Below, piece after piece: positions 17,656 through 25,989 of a DNA stretch of 64,000 bases (position 1 is its first letter; every line of letters starts with the position of its first letter). Source of the DNA: DATILL01 sp035476575 (GTDB lineage: Bacteria > Actinomycetota > Actinomycetes > Mycobacteriales > JACQDL01); the NCBI GenBank assembly GCA_035476575.1, contig DATILL010000137.1:40236-104235 (forward strand). The letters run 5' to 3'. Below the pieces are notes generated by a model that was given only the letters and a program-made list of their open reading frames with translations, ran no database searches and was not told the DNA's origin. The position numbers were made by a program, and so were the translations under genes.

Positions 17656-18666
17656 ATGAGCGCATCGAAGCGCGATGCCGCCATGGACGGCGCCGGGCCC
17701 GGCGACCCGATGTGGCCCGCCACAGGCCGTGGCCACGCTCCGCGTGCCGCCAGGCTCGATGTCGGCGTCATCGGCACCGGGCGGGTCGGCAGCGTGCTGG
17801 GCGCGGCCCTGGCCCGGGCCGGCCACCGTATCGTCGCCGCCACCGGCGTCTCCCGGGAGTCGGTGGCCCGCGCCAGCCGGCTGCTCCCGGGCGTACCCCT
17901 GCTGCCCGCCAACGACGTGGTCGCGCGGGCCGCCCTGGTCCTGCTCGCGGTGCCCGACGACGCGCTGCCCGGGCTGGTCGCCGGCCTGTCCGAGACCAGT
18001 GCCTGGCGGCCGGGCCAGCTCGTCGTACACACCTCCGGCGCGCACGGCCTCGACGTGCTCGCCCCCGCTGCACGCCGCGGCGCCCTACCGATCGCCCTGC
18101 ACCCCGTGATGACCTTCGCCGGTCGTCCGGAGGACCTGGCCAAGCTGGCCGGCGTCGCCTACGGCGTCACCACCCCCGACCCCGGCCTCGTCACCCCCGC
18201 CACCCCCGGCCCCGCAACCCCCGGCCTGCGGCCGGTCGCCGAGGCGCTGGTCCTGGAGATGGGTGGCGAGCCGGTCTGGATCCCGGACGAGGCTCGGCCG
18301 CTCTACCACGCCGCCCTGGTCACCGGCGCCAACCACCTGGTCACCCTCGTCAACGACGCGGTCGACCTGCTGCGCGCCGCCGGGGTGGACGAGGCCGGCC
18401 GGGTGCTCGGGCCGCTGCTCGGCGCGGCCCTGGACAATGCGCTGCGGCTCGGCAACGCCGCCCTGACCGGCCCGGTCTCGCGCGGCGACGCCGGCACCAT
18501 CGCCGAGCACCTGCGCACCCTCGGCACGTACGCGCCGGGCGCGGTCCCGGCGTACGTCGCGATGGCCCGCCGGACGGCCGACCGGGCGCTCGCCTGCGGC
18601 CGGCTGGACCCGCGCCTGGCCGAGGCGCTGCTGGACGTCCTGGCGACCAAGGGGGCGAGCCCATGA
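17656..18666 (+). CDS. Rossmann-like and DUF2520 domain protein
   Basis: A 336-residue NAD(P)-binding protein. The dinucleotide motif 'DVGVIGTGRVGSVLGAAL' begins at about residue 36. The C-terminal DUF2520 domain contains 'YHAALVTGANHLVTLVNDAVDLL'. It is upstream of panC in many actinobacteria (Rv3603c). A role as a ketopantoate-reductase-like step in pantothenate synthesis has been proposed from context but is unproven. A Thr/Pro/Gly repeat (about 171-190) interrupts the middle. The first 30 residues are poorly conserved-looking, and a later start is possible. The stop is in an ATGA overlap with a 10-codon ORF leading into panC. Confidence 0.85.
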   Translation: MSASKRDAAMDGAGPGDPMWPATGRGHAPRAARLDVGVIGTGRVGSVLGAALARAGHRIVAATGVSRESVARASRLLPGVPLLPANDVVARAALVLLAVPDDALPGLVAGLSETSAWRPGQLVVHTSGAHGLDVLAPAARRGALPIALHPVMTFAGRPEDLAKLAGVAYGVTTPDPGLVTPATPGPATPGLRPVAEALVLEMGGEPVWIPDEARPLYHAALVTGANHLVTLVNDAVDLLRAAGVDEAGRVLGPLLGAALDNALRLGNAALTGPVSRGDAGTIAEHLRTLGTYAPGAVPAYVAMARRTADRALACGRLDPRLAEALLDVLATKGASP

Positions 18667-18695
18667 GCACCAGCCACCCGGAGCGACGCGGATGA
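18663..18695 (+). other. Ten-codon bridging minicistron before panC
   Basis: ATG 18663 overlaps the DUF2520 stop (ATGA). Ten codons later its TGA (18693-18695) overlaps the panC ATG, again as ATGA. The peptide would be MSTSHPERRG. A GGAG ribosome-binding sequence for panC lies inside it. It may keep ribosomes coupled between the two genes, or it may be chance. Confidence 0.35.
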
Positions 18696-19633
18696 ACGTC
18701 GTCCAGACACGGGAGGAGCTGGCGGCCGCCCGCGCCGAGCTGGGTTCCCGGGTCGGCCTGGTGCCCACCATGGGCGCGCTGCACGCCGGCCATCGCACGC
18801 TGGTCGAGCGGGCGGTCGCGGAGAACGACGACGTCACGGTCAGCATCTTCGTCAACCCGATGCAGTTCGGGCCGAACGAGGACCTGGACCGCTACCCCCG
18901 CACCATGGACGCCGACCTGGCGATGTGCGAGGCGGCCGGGGTCGAGCTGGTCTTCACCCCGACCCCGGCGGTCGTGTACCCGAACGGCACCGCCGAGGTC
19001 ACCGTCGACCCCGGCCCGCTCGGCACCGTCCTGGAAGGCCGGTCGCGACCCACCCACTTTCGCGGCGTGCTGACCGTGGTGGCCAAGCTGTTCAGCCTGG
19101 TCCGCCCGGACCAGGCCTACTTCGGCGAGAAGGACTACCAGCAGCTCGCGCTGATCCGCCGGATGGTGCGCGACCTGGACCTTGGGTACAGCGGCCATCC
19201 CGGGCCGAGGGCGCGGGGCACCGCCGGCACGCTCGGCGTCGTCGGCTGCCCCACGGTCCGCGAGCCGGACGGGCTGGCCATGTCCAGCCGCAACATCTAC
19301 CTGTCCGCCGCGGACTGGCAGCGGGCGCTCGGGCTGTCCCAGGCGCTGCGGGACGGTGCCGAGGCGGGAGCCAAGGGCGCGGACGCCGTACTCGACGCGG
19401 CGCGGGCGCAACTGTCCGATGTGGACGTCGACTACCTGGAGCTGCGCGACCCCGACCTCGGCCCGGCGCCGGAGCGGGGAGCGGCGCGGCTGCTGGTGGC
19501 GGCCCGGGTCGGCCCGACCCGGCTGATCGACAACGCTCCGGTTTCGCTGGGGGATCCGCTTTCGCTGGGGTACCAGGTGCCGCTGGGGGATCCGGTGCCG
19601 CCGCGGGATCCGGCATCGCAGGGAGACGACTGA
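18692..19633 (+). CDS. panC: Pantothenate synthetase
   Basis: Condenses pantoate and beta-alanine with ATP in the cytoplasm; PanD supplies the beta-alanine. Signature motifs: 'VPTMGALHAGHRTLVERA', 'IFVNPMQFGPNEDLDRYPR', 'FRGVLTVVAKLFSLVRPDQAYFGEKD' and 'AMSSRN'. At 313 residues it is longer than the usual 280-310. About 15 extra residues follow 'RDLDL' (around 166-182). A C-terminal tail of repeated LGDP-type units comes from an 18-nt-period tandem repeat (about 19541-19620). The start is ATG 18692 with GGAG upstream, and the stop overlaps the panD ATG (TGATG). Confidence 0.95.
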   Translation: MNVVQTREELAAARAELGSRVGLVPTMGALHAGHRTLVERAVAENDDVTVSIFVNPMQFGPNEDLDRYPRTMDADLAMCEAAGVELVFTPTPAVVYPNGTAEVTVDPGPLGTVLEGRSRPTHFRGVLTVVAKLFSLVRPDQAYFGEKDYQQLALIRRMVRDLDLGYSGHPGPRARGTAGTLGVVGCPTVREPDGLAMSSRNIYLSAADWQRALGLSQALRDGAEAGAKGADAVLDAARAQLSDVDVDYLELRDPDLGPAPERGAARLLVAARVGPTRLIDNAPVSLGDPLSLGYQVPLGDPVPPRDPASQGDD

Positions 19634-20043
19634 TGCTGCGCACCATGATGAGGTCGAAGATCCACCGGGCCACCGTCACCCAGGCCGACCTGCACTACGT
19701 GGGATCGGTCACGGTCGACGAGGACCTGCTGGACGCCGCGGACCTGCTGCCCGGTGAGCAGGTCGCCATCGTGGACATCACCAACGGCGCCCGGCTGGAG
19801 ACCTACGTTATCCCCGGGCCGCGCGGCAGCGGGGTGGTCGGGATCAACGGCGCCGCCGCGCACCTGGTCCACCCCGGCGATCTGGTCATCCTGATCTCCT
19901 ACGGTCTGATGGACGAGACCGAGGCGACGTCGTACGTTCCGTTCGTGGTGCATGTCAACGAGCACAACCGGATCGTCGAGCTGGGCACCGACCCGGCCGA
20001 GCCGGTGCCGGGCAGCCAGACCCGGCGCGGCGACGGCCGGTGA
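19633..20043 (+). CDS. panD: Aspartate 1-decarboxylase
   Basis: A 136-residue pyruvoyl enzyme that makes beta-alanine for PanC. 'MLRTMMRSKIHRATVTQADLHYVGS' contains the self-cleavage site Gly24-Ser25, where Ser25 becomes the pyruvoyl group. 'NGARLETYVIPG' and 'INGAAAHLVHPGDLVILISY' complete the family pattern. ATG 19633 shares its A with the panC TGA, and the stop overlaps the nadB GTG by 4 nt. Confidence 0.97.
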   Translation: MLRTMMRSKIHRATVTQADLHYVGSVTVDEDLLDAADLLPGEQVAIVDITNGARLETYVIPGPRGSGVVGINGAAAHLVHPGDLVILISYGLMDETEATSYVPFVVHVNEHNRIVELGTDPAEPVPGSQTRRGDGR

Positions 20044-21701
20044 CCACATCCCCGGCGTCCCACCTGCCCGGGCCCCGGCTGCCGCGCCGGCTGGTCGCGC
20101 CGAGCCCCGGCTGGACGCTGGAGACCGACGTCGTGGTGGTGGGCTCCGGCGTCGCCGGGTTGTCCGCCGCGCTGTACGCCCGTGCGGCCGGGTGCCGGGT
20201 CACCGTGGTCACCAAGGTGAACGTCGGCGACGGCTCGACCCGCTGGGCGCAGGGCGGCATCGCCGCGGTGCTGCACCCGGCGGACACCCCGGCCGAGCAC
20301 CTGGCCGACACCCTGGTTGCCGGGGCCGGGCTGTGCGACGAGGCCGCGGTCCGGGTGCTGGTGACCGAGGGGCCGAGGCGGCTGCATGAGCTGATGGCGC
20401 TGGGTGCGGCGTTCGACCGGGACGGACGCGGCGCCCTGTCGCTGGCCCGCGAGGGCGGCCACCGGCGGAACCGGATCGTGCACGCGGGCGGGGACGCCAC
20501 CGGGGCCGAGGTGCAGCGGGCGCTGGAGGCGGCGATCCGCCGCGACCCGGGAGTCCAGCTCATCGAGCACGCACTGGTGCTGGACCTGCTGCGGGCCTCG
20601 GGCGGCCGGGCGGCCGGCGTCACCCTGCACGTGTTGGGCGAGGGCACGCCGGACGGCGTGGGCGCGGTGCTGGCCCGGGCGGTGGTGCTGGCCACCGGCG
20701 GGATCGGTCAGGTCTACGCCGCCACCACCAACCCAGGGGTGTCCACCGGCGACGGGCTGGCGCTGGCGTTGCGCGCCGGGGCGAGCCTGACCGACGTCGA
20801 GTTTGTCCAGTTCCACCCGACCGTGTTCTTCCGGCCGGACGACGGCTGGCGCGGGCAGCAGCCGTTGGTCAGCGAGGCGATGCGGGGCGAGGGCGCGCTG
20901 CTGCTGGACGGCGCGATGACCCGGTTCATGCCGGCGGTGCACGAGCTGGCCGAGCTGGCGCCGCGGGACGTGGTGGCCAAGGCGATCACCCGGGTGCTGC
21001 GCGAGCAGCGCCGCGACCACGTGTGGCTGGACGCCCGGGGAATCGGCGAGCAGACCCTGCTGGCGCGTTTCCCGTCCATCGTGGCGCGCTGCCGCGAGCT
21101 CGGCGTCGACCCGGTCACCGAGCCGATCCCGGTCGCTCCGGCGGCGCACCACGCCAGCGGCGGGGTCCGCACTGACCTGGCCGGGCGCACCGACGTACCC
21201 GGGCTGTACGCCTGCGGCGAGGTGGCCGCCACCGGCGTGCACGGCGCCAACCGGCTGGCCTCGAGCTCGCTGCTGGAGGCCCTGGTCTTCGCCGGCCGGA
21301 TCGGGGCCGACCTGGCCCGCGACCTGCCGCCGCAGGCCGACCCGGCAAGCGACCACACGGTGCCGGCCGGCCTGCTGGACCCGGCCGTCCGCGAGCCGCT
21401 GCAGGGCACGATGACCCGCGGCGCCGGCGTCGTCCGCACCGCGGCCAGCCTGGCCGAAACGGCGTCTACCCTCGACACCCTGGCCCACCGCGGCTACGGC
21501 AAGTGCGAGCCGGAGGCCTGGGAGGTCACCGGGCTGCACACCGTGGCCACCGCCTTGGTCGCGGCGGCCGCCCGGCGCACCGAGACCCGCGGCTGCCACT
21601 GGCGCGCGGACCACCCGGACCGCGACGACGGGCACTGGCTGGGCCGGCTGCGGCTCACCCTGGCGGGCGGCCGACTCACCGACACCTTCGAGGCGATGTG
21701 A
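20040..21701 (+). CDS. nadB: L-aspartate oxidase
   Basis: A 553-residue FAD enzyme oxidising aspartate to iminoaspartate for NAD synthesis. It has the FAD motif 'VVVVGSGVAGLSAAL' near residue 33, 'STRWAQGGIAAVL', 'FVQFHPTVF', 'HHASGGVRTDLAGRT' and 'GVHGANRLASSSLLEALVF'. GTG 20040 overlaps the panD stop. nadC follows, but nadA (quinolinate synthase) is not in this window and must be elsewhere if the pathway is complete. Confidence 0.95.
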   Translation: MTTSPASHLPGPRLPRRLVAPSPGWTLETDVVVVGSGVAGLSAALYARAAGCRVTVVTKVNVGDGSTRWAQGGIAAVLHPADTPAEHLADTLVAGAGLCDEAAVRVLVTEGPRRLHELMALGAAFDRDGRGALSLAREGGHRRNRIVHAGGDATGAEVQRALEAAIRRDPGVQLIEHALVLDLLRASGGRAAGVTLHVLGEGTPDGVGAVLARAVVLATGGIGQVYAATTNPGVSTGDGLALALRAGASLTDVEFVQFHPTVFFRPDDGWRGQQPLVSEAMRGEGALLLDGAMTRFMPAVHELAELAPRDVVAKAITRVLREQRRDHVWLDARGIGEQTLLARFPSIVARCRELGVDPVTEPIPVAPAAHHASGGVRTDLAGRTDVPGLYACGEVAATGVHGANRLASSSLLEALVFAGRIGADLARDLPPQADPASDHTVPAGLLDPAVREPLQGTMTRGAGVVRTAASLAETASTLDTLAHRGYGKCEPEAWEVTGLHTVATALVAAAARRTETRGCHWRADHPDRDDGHWLGRLRLTLAGGRLTDTFEAM

Positions 21702-22585
21702 TGCGCCGACCCACCGTGGAGGCGCTGGTCGCGGCCGGCCTGGACCCGGCGTACGTCGAGGACGTCATCCGCCGGGCGCTGGCCGAGGACCTGGCCGGCG
21801 GGGTGGACGTGACCAGCGTGGCCACCGTCCCAGCCGGGCAGGCCGGCACCGCCAGGCTGGTGGCGCGGGCCGCCGGCGTCCTGGCCGGCCTGCCGGTGGC
21901 CGCCGCCGTCTTCGACGTCGCCGCCGGCGGCTCCGTCCAGCTCGGACTGTCCATGAAGGACGGTACGGAGGTCGGCCCGGGCGACGTGCTCGGCACCGTG
22001 GCCGGTCCGACCCGGGCGCTGCTCACCGCCGAGCGGACCGCGCTGAACCTGCTGTGCCACCTGTCCGGGGTAGCGACCGCGACCCGCGCTTGGGCGGACG
22101 CGCTGGCCGGCACCGGCGTGGCCGTCCGGGACACCCGCAAGACCACACCGGGCCTGCGTGCGCTGGAGCGGTACGCGGTGCGCTGCGGCGGCGGCCGCAA
22201 CCACCGGCTGGGGCTGTCCGACGCCGCTCTGGTGAAGGACAACCACGTGCTGGCTGCGGGCGGGGTGGTGGCCGCGTTCGAGGCGGTCCGCCACCGGTTT
22301 CCGGGCGTACCGGTCGAGGTCGAGTGCGACCGGGTCGAGCAGGTCCGCGAGGTGGTCGCGGCTGGGGCAGACCTGGTACTCCTGGACAACATGACCCTCG
22401 CGGAGCTGGCCGAGTCGGTCCGCGCCGCCCGGGCGGTCCGGCCCGACGTGCGGCTGGAGGCCAGCGGCGGCCTGACCCTGGCGGCGGCTCGCGCGGTCGC
22501 CCAGACCGGCGTCGACTACCTTGCTGTCGGTGCCCTCACCCACTCCGCGACGGTGCTCGACATCGCGCTCGACCTGCGGGAGTAG
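21701..22585 (+). CDS. nadC: Nicotinate-nucleotide pyrophosphorylase (quinolinate phosphoribosyltransferase)
   Basis: A 294-residue enzyme that converts quinolinate and PRPP to nicotinate mononucleotide. Motifs seen: 'LAEDLAGGVDVTSVATVP', 'ERTALNLLCHLSGVAT', 'DTRKTTPGLRALERYAV', 'RLGLSDAALVKDNHV' and 'LLDNMTLAE'. ATG 21701 shares one base with the nadB stop; the GTG one codon earlier is also possible. coaX begins 5 nt after the stop. Confidence 0.95.
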   Translation: MRRPTVEALVAAGLDPAYVEDVIRRALAEDLAGGVDVTSVATVPAGQAGTARLVARAAGVLAGLPVAAAVFDVAAGGSVQLGLSMKDGTEVGPGDVLGTVAGPTRALLTAERTALNLLCHLSGVATATRAWADALAGTGVAVRDTRKTTPGLRALERYAVRCGGGRNHRLGLSDAALVKDNHVLAAGGVVAAFEAVRHRFPGVPVEVECDRVEQVREVVAAGADLVLLDNMTLAELAESVRAARAVRPDVRLEASGGLTLAAARAVAQTGVDYLAVGALTHSATVLDIALDLRE

Positions 22586-22590
22586 CCGCC

Positions 22591-23355
22591 ATGCTGCTCG
22601 CCATCGACGTCGGCAACACCCACACCGTCCTCGGCGTGTTCGAGGGCGACAAGCTGGTCGAGTCCTGGCGGATCAAGACTGACGCCCGGGAGACCGCGGA
22701 CGAGCTGGCGCTCACCTTCCGCGGCCTGCTGCACGGCGTGCAGGTCACCGGTACGGCGGCCTGCTCCACGGTGCCCGCCGTACTGCGCGAGCTGCGGCTG
22801 ATGCTGGAGCGGTACTACCCGGACCTGCCGACCGTGATCGTCGAGCCCGGCGTGCGGACCGGCGTGCCGCTGCTCTACGACAACCCCAAGGAGGTCGGGC
22901 CGGACCGGATCGTCAACGCGCTGGCCGCGTTCGCCCTGTACGGCGGCCCGGCCGTGGTGGTCGACTTCGGCACCTCGACCAACTTCGACGTGGTGAGCGC
23001 CCGGGGTGAGTTCCTCGGCGGCGCGCTGGCGCCCGGCATCGAGATCTCCATCGACGCGCTGGCGGCCCGGGGCGCCCGGCTGTTTAAGATCGAGCCGGTG
23101 CGGCCGCGGTCGGTGATCGGCAAGTCGACGGTGGAGGCGCTGCAGTCCGGAGTGCTGTTCGGGTTCGCCGGGCAGGTGGACGGGCTGGTCCGCCGGATCT
23201 CGGCCGAGCTGCACGCGAGCCCGACGGTGATCGCGACGGGCGGGCTGGCGCCCCTGGTCATGGCCGAGTGCGAGACCATCCAGTTTCACGAACCGAACCT
23301 CACCCTGACGGGACTGCGCCTGGTGTTCGACAAAAACCGTCCCCCGGCCGGATGA
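22591..23355 (+). CDS. coaX: Type III pantothenate kinase
   Basis: A 254-residue ASKHA-fold kinase phosphorylating pantothenate, the first committed step to CoA. N-terminal 'LLAIDVGNTHTVLGVF' holds the phosphate-binding Asp, 'GPDRIVNALAAF' and 'VVDFGTSTNFDVV' are diagnostic, and the length is normal. It closes the panC-panD-nadB-nadC-coaX operon, linking pantothenate supply with CoA and NAD formation. Confidence 0.95.
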   Translation: MLLAIDVGNTHTVLGVFEGDKLVESWRIKTDARETADELALTFRGLLHGVQVTGTAACSTVPAVLRELRLMLERYYPDLPTVIVEPGVRTGVPLLYDNPKEVGPDRIVNALAAFALYGGPAVVVDFGTSTNFDVVSARGEFLGGALAPGIEISIDALAARGARLFKIEPVRPRSVIGKSTVEALQSGVLFGFAGQVDGLVRRISAELHASPTVIATGGLAPLVMAECETIQFHEPNLTLTGLRLVFDKNRPPAG

Positions 23356-23365
23356 TCGCGGTCGG

Positions 23366-24637
23366 ATGACCTTCTTACATGCGGGCGACGACCCTGCCGC
23401 CGAGCCCGACCGGCGGCGGCAGCTCCGCCGTGCCAAGGGCTTCGCCACCGGACTGCTCGGGCTCGCCGCGCTGGTCTTCCTGGCCACCGTGCTGGTCCCG
23501 GATCCGCCAGCCTGGGTCGGCTACCTTCGTGCCACGGCCGAGGCCTCGATGGTGGGCGCGCTGGCGGACTGGTTCGCGGTGACCGCACTGTTCCGGCATC
23601 CGATGGGGCTGCCGATCCCGCACACCGCGATCATCCCGCAGAAGAAGGACCAGCTCGGCGACAGCCTCGGCCAGTTCGTGCAGGCAAACTTCCTAGCCCG
23701 CGAGATCATCATCGGCAAGCTGCGCACCCTGGAGGTGGCCCGGCGGGCCGGCGAGTGGCTGGCCCAGCCGGCCAACGCCAAGCGGCTCGGCGCGAACGCC
23801 GGCGACGCGGCCGCCGCGCTCAGCGTGGTGCTGCGGGATGAGGACCTCCACGCCGCGGTCGAGCAGATCGTGTCCCGCCGGATACGGGCAACGCCGGCCG
23901 CGCCGGTGGCGGCCAAGGTGCTCGAGCTGGCCCTGGAGGGTGGCAACCACCAGGTCGTCTTCGACACGTTGCTGCGAGGGTTGTCGAAGTTCATGGAGGA
24001 GAACCGGCCCACGCTGCGGGACCGGCTCGCCCAGGAGTCGCCCTGGTGGGTACCGGACTCGGTCGACGACGTGGTCTTCGACAAGGGCATCGCCATGCTC
24101 AACAAGTTCCTCGTCGAGCTGGCCGGCGACCCGAACCACGAGCTGCGCCAGCAGTACGACGTCCGGGTGCGCGAGCTGGCTCGCCGGCTGCATACCGACC
24201 CGGAGCTGTCCGCCCGGGCCGAGGCGATGAAGGAGCAGCTGCTCACCTACCCGGCGATCCGGGAGTGGTTCGCCTCGCTCGGCAGCGAGATCAAGACCTC
24301 GCTCACCGAGGCCGCGGCCGACCCGGACTCTGAGCTGCGCCGCCGGCTGGAAGCCGGGCTGGTGGTCTTCGGTGAACGGCTGCGCGAGGACGCCGCGCTG
24401 CGGGCCAAGCTGGACGGCTGGCTGGAGCGGCTGGTCGGCTACCTGGTGGATGCCTACCGCGCTGAGCTGGCCGATCTGGTTACTGGCACGGTGCGGTCCT
24501 GGGACACCGAGCAGACCAGCCAGAAGATCGAGCTGCAGGTCGGCCGGGACCTGCAGTGGATCCGGGTCAACGGCACCGTGGTGGGCGCCCTGGCCGGCTT
24601 GGTCATCTACACCGTGGCCCAGCTCATCATCCGCTGA
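23366..24637 (+). CDS. DUF445 family membrane protein
   Basis: A 423-residue protein with one or two membrane helices at the N-terminus (about 28-45), the DUF445 hallmark 'EASMVGALADWFAVTALFRHP', and 'IPHTAIIPQKKDQLGDSLGQFV'. A long helical middle and a C-terminal membrane helix ('VVGALAGLVIYTVAQLII') follow. Homologues such as YjiN are uncharacterised. ATG 23366, 10 nt after coaX. Its 3' end overlaps by 11 nt the 3' end of the convergent gene. Confidence 0.88.
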   Translation: MTFLHAGDDPAAEPDRRRQLRRAKGFATGLLGLAALVFLATVLVPDPPAWVGYLRATAEASMVGALADWFAVTALFRHPMGLPIPHTAIIPQKKDQLGDSLGQFVQANFLAREIIIGKLRTLEVARRAGEWLAQPANAKRLGANAGDAAAALSVVLRDEDLHAAVEQIVSRRIRATPAAPVAAKVLELALEGGNHQVVFDTLLRGLSKFMEENRPTLRDRLAQESPWWVPDSVDDVVFDKGIAMLNKFLVELAGDPNHELRQQYDVRVRELARRLHTDPELSARAEAMKEQLLTYPAIREWFASLGSEIKTSLTEAAADPDSELRRRLEAGLVVFGERLREDAALRAKLDGWLERLVGYLVDAYRAELADLVTGTVRSWDTEQTSQKIELQVGRDLQWIRVNGTVVGALAGLVIYTVAQLIIR

Positions 24638-25148
24638 CGTCCGGCTCCAGGGCGTTCCACAGGTACAGCTCGCCGCCCTGCTCGCGGGCGGTGACCGCGA
24701 GCCCGACCAGCTCCTCCAGCAGCGCCAGCACGTCGTCCGGGTCCGCCTCGGCCAGCTCGGTGTGCTTGCCCCAGGCGGCTGCCGCCGCGGCGACCCGCTC
24801 GCCCGGCTCCCCTGCGAGGGCGACCAGCGCGTCGGTGAGCTCCAGGTGCACGTCCATCACCCACGGCCCCTGGTCGCCAGCGTAGGCAAGCACGCCACCG
24901 CCCTCCTCGCGCACCACGTCCCGCAGCGGCCGGCCGGTCAGCACCGACTCCAGCAGGTCGATCTCCACCGAGGTCAGCTCGGTGGTCTCCACCACGTCCT
25001 CGACCCCGGCCACGGCGGCGCCCGTGTGCAGGTACGCCCTGGCGGCGTCGTCCGACGCCGCCACAAACACCTCGCTCAACATGCCGGCAAGTCTGACCGC
25101 ATCCGCTCCGGCGCGGAAATCGCTCCCGGCCACTCGTTCCCCGGCCAT
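24627..25148 (-). CDS. Uncharacterised acidic protein
   Basis: A 173-residue protein with no motif I recognise. It is Ala/Glu/Leu-rich and predicted helical, with 'VVETTELTSVEIDLLESVLTGRPLRDVV' and 'DPDDVLALLEELVGLAV'. ATG 25148 is directly adjacent to the stop of the upstream methyltransferase gene (TGA then ATG), with GGGGAG just before. A second ATG at 25082 would remove 22 residues. It is translated with the methyltransferase and convergent with the DUF445 gene. Function unknown. Confidence 0.65.
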   Translation of the reverse strand: MAGERVAGSDFRAGADAVRLAGMLSEVFVAASDDAARAYLHTGAAVAGVEDVVETTELTSVEIDLLESVLTGRPLRDVVREEGGGVLAYAGDQGPWVMDVHLELTDALVALAGEPGERVAAAAAAWGKHTELAEADPDDVLALLEELVGLAVTAREQGGELYLWNALEPDVSG

Positions 25149-25931
25149 TCACTCCCCGGCTACCGCAGCGCCGGTACGGCGGCAGGCCCGCCAGCACCGG
25201 GTCCGGTACGGCAGGACGTACTCGGCCCGGCCGGCGGTGTCCGGATGGGTGCGGGCCAGCTCCGCGACGTCGGCGAGCAGCCGGTCCCGCTCGGCCGCCG
25301 GCCGGGTGATCACGTAGCTGCGGGAGGCCACGCCGTCCAGCAGCGTCGGCAGGTCCACCCGCTGGGAGTGGCGGAACTGCGCGGTGTCCGGCGGCCCGAA
25401 CAGTGGGCCGAGCTCCGGCCGTACGGCCTCCTCACGCACCGGGCCGCCGGCCGCCCGCTGGGCCACCGCCCCGATCAGCCGGCGTAGCCGCGCGATCCAG
25501 GGCACCGCGTCGTCCAGCTCGTTCCACAGCAGGCCGAGGTAGCCACCAGGCCGGAGGACCCGGGCCGCCTCGACGGCGGCCGCCCGCTCGTCAAACCAGT
25601 GCCAGGCCTGCGCCACCAGCACGGCGTCGACCGAGGCGGCCGGCACCGGGAGCCGCTCGGCGGTGCCGGCCAGCACGGTCACGCCGGGCAGCAGCCGGGC
25701 CAGCTCGGCCAGCATCCCGGCGAGCGGCTCGACCGCCGTCACGGAGTAGCCGAGCCCGACCAGCACTCGGGTCAGCTTTCCGGTGCCGGCGCCGACGTCG
25801 AGCAGCGTCCGGGCGGCCGGCGGTACCAGCCAGCGCACCGCCGGGACCGGGTACGTCGGCCGTGCCCGCTCGTAGCGATCGACCGCGTCGTCGAACGCCG
25901 CGCTGAGCCGGCGCCGTACCGTCTCCTCCAC
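25149..25931 (-). CDS. Class I SAM-dependent methyltransferase
   Basis: A 260-residue Rossmann methyltransferase. Motif I 'TLLDVGAGTGKLTRVLV' at about 41-57, motif II acidic residue in 'VTAVEPLAGM', a 'ASVDAVLVAQAWHWFDE' segment, and 'RVLRPGGYLGLLWN' (motif VI-like) place it in the Methyltransf_11/25 group. It is similar in layout to proteins acting on small molecules; the substrate is unknown. It is divergent from lysS with 58 nt between the starts. Confidence 0.85.
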   Translation of the reverse strand: MEETVRRRLSAAFDDAVDRYERARPTYPVPAVRWLVPPAARTLLDVGAGTGKLTRVLVGLGYSVTAVEPLAGMLAELARLLPGVTVLAGTAERLPVPAASVDAVLVAQAWHWFDERAAAVEAARVLRPGGYLGLLWNELDDAVPWIARLRRLIGAVAQRAAGGPVREEAVRPELGPLFGPPDTAQFRHSQRVDLPTLLDGVASRSYVITRPAAERDRLLADVAELARTHPDTAGRAEYVLPYRTRCWRACRRTGAAVAGE

Positions 25932-25989
25932 AACAGGACCTTATCCGGACCGAATGCGACGAGGCCGAAGTCCGGTACCGTAACCCGTC

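Noticed and set aside
18600..18700. Riboswitch or leader element upstream of panC or coaX
   Set aside because: The genes overlap or lie a few bases apart, leaving no room for a leader RNA.
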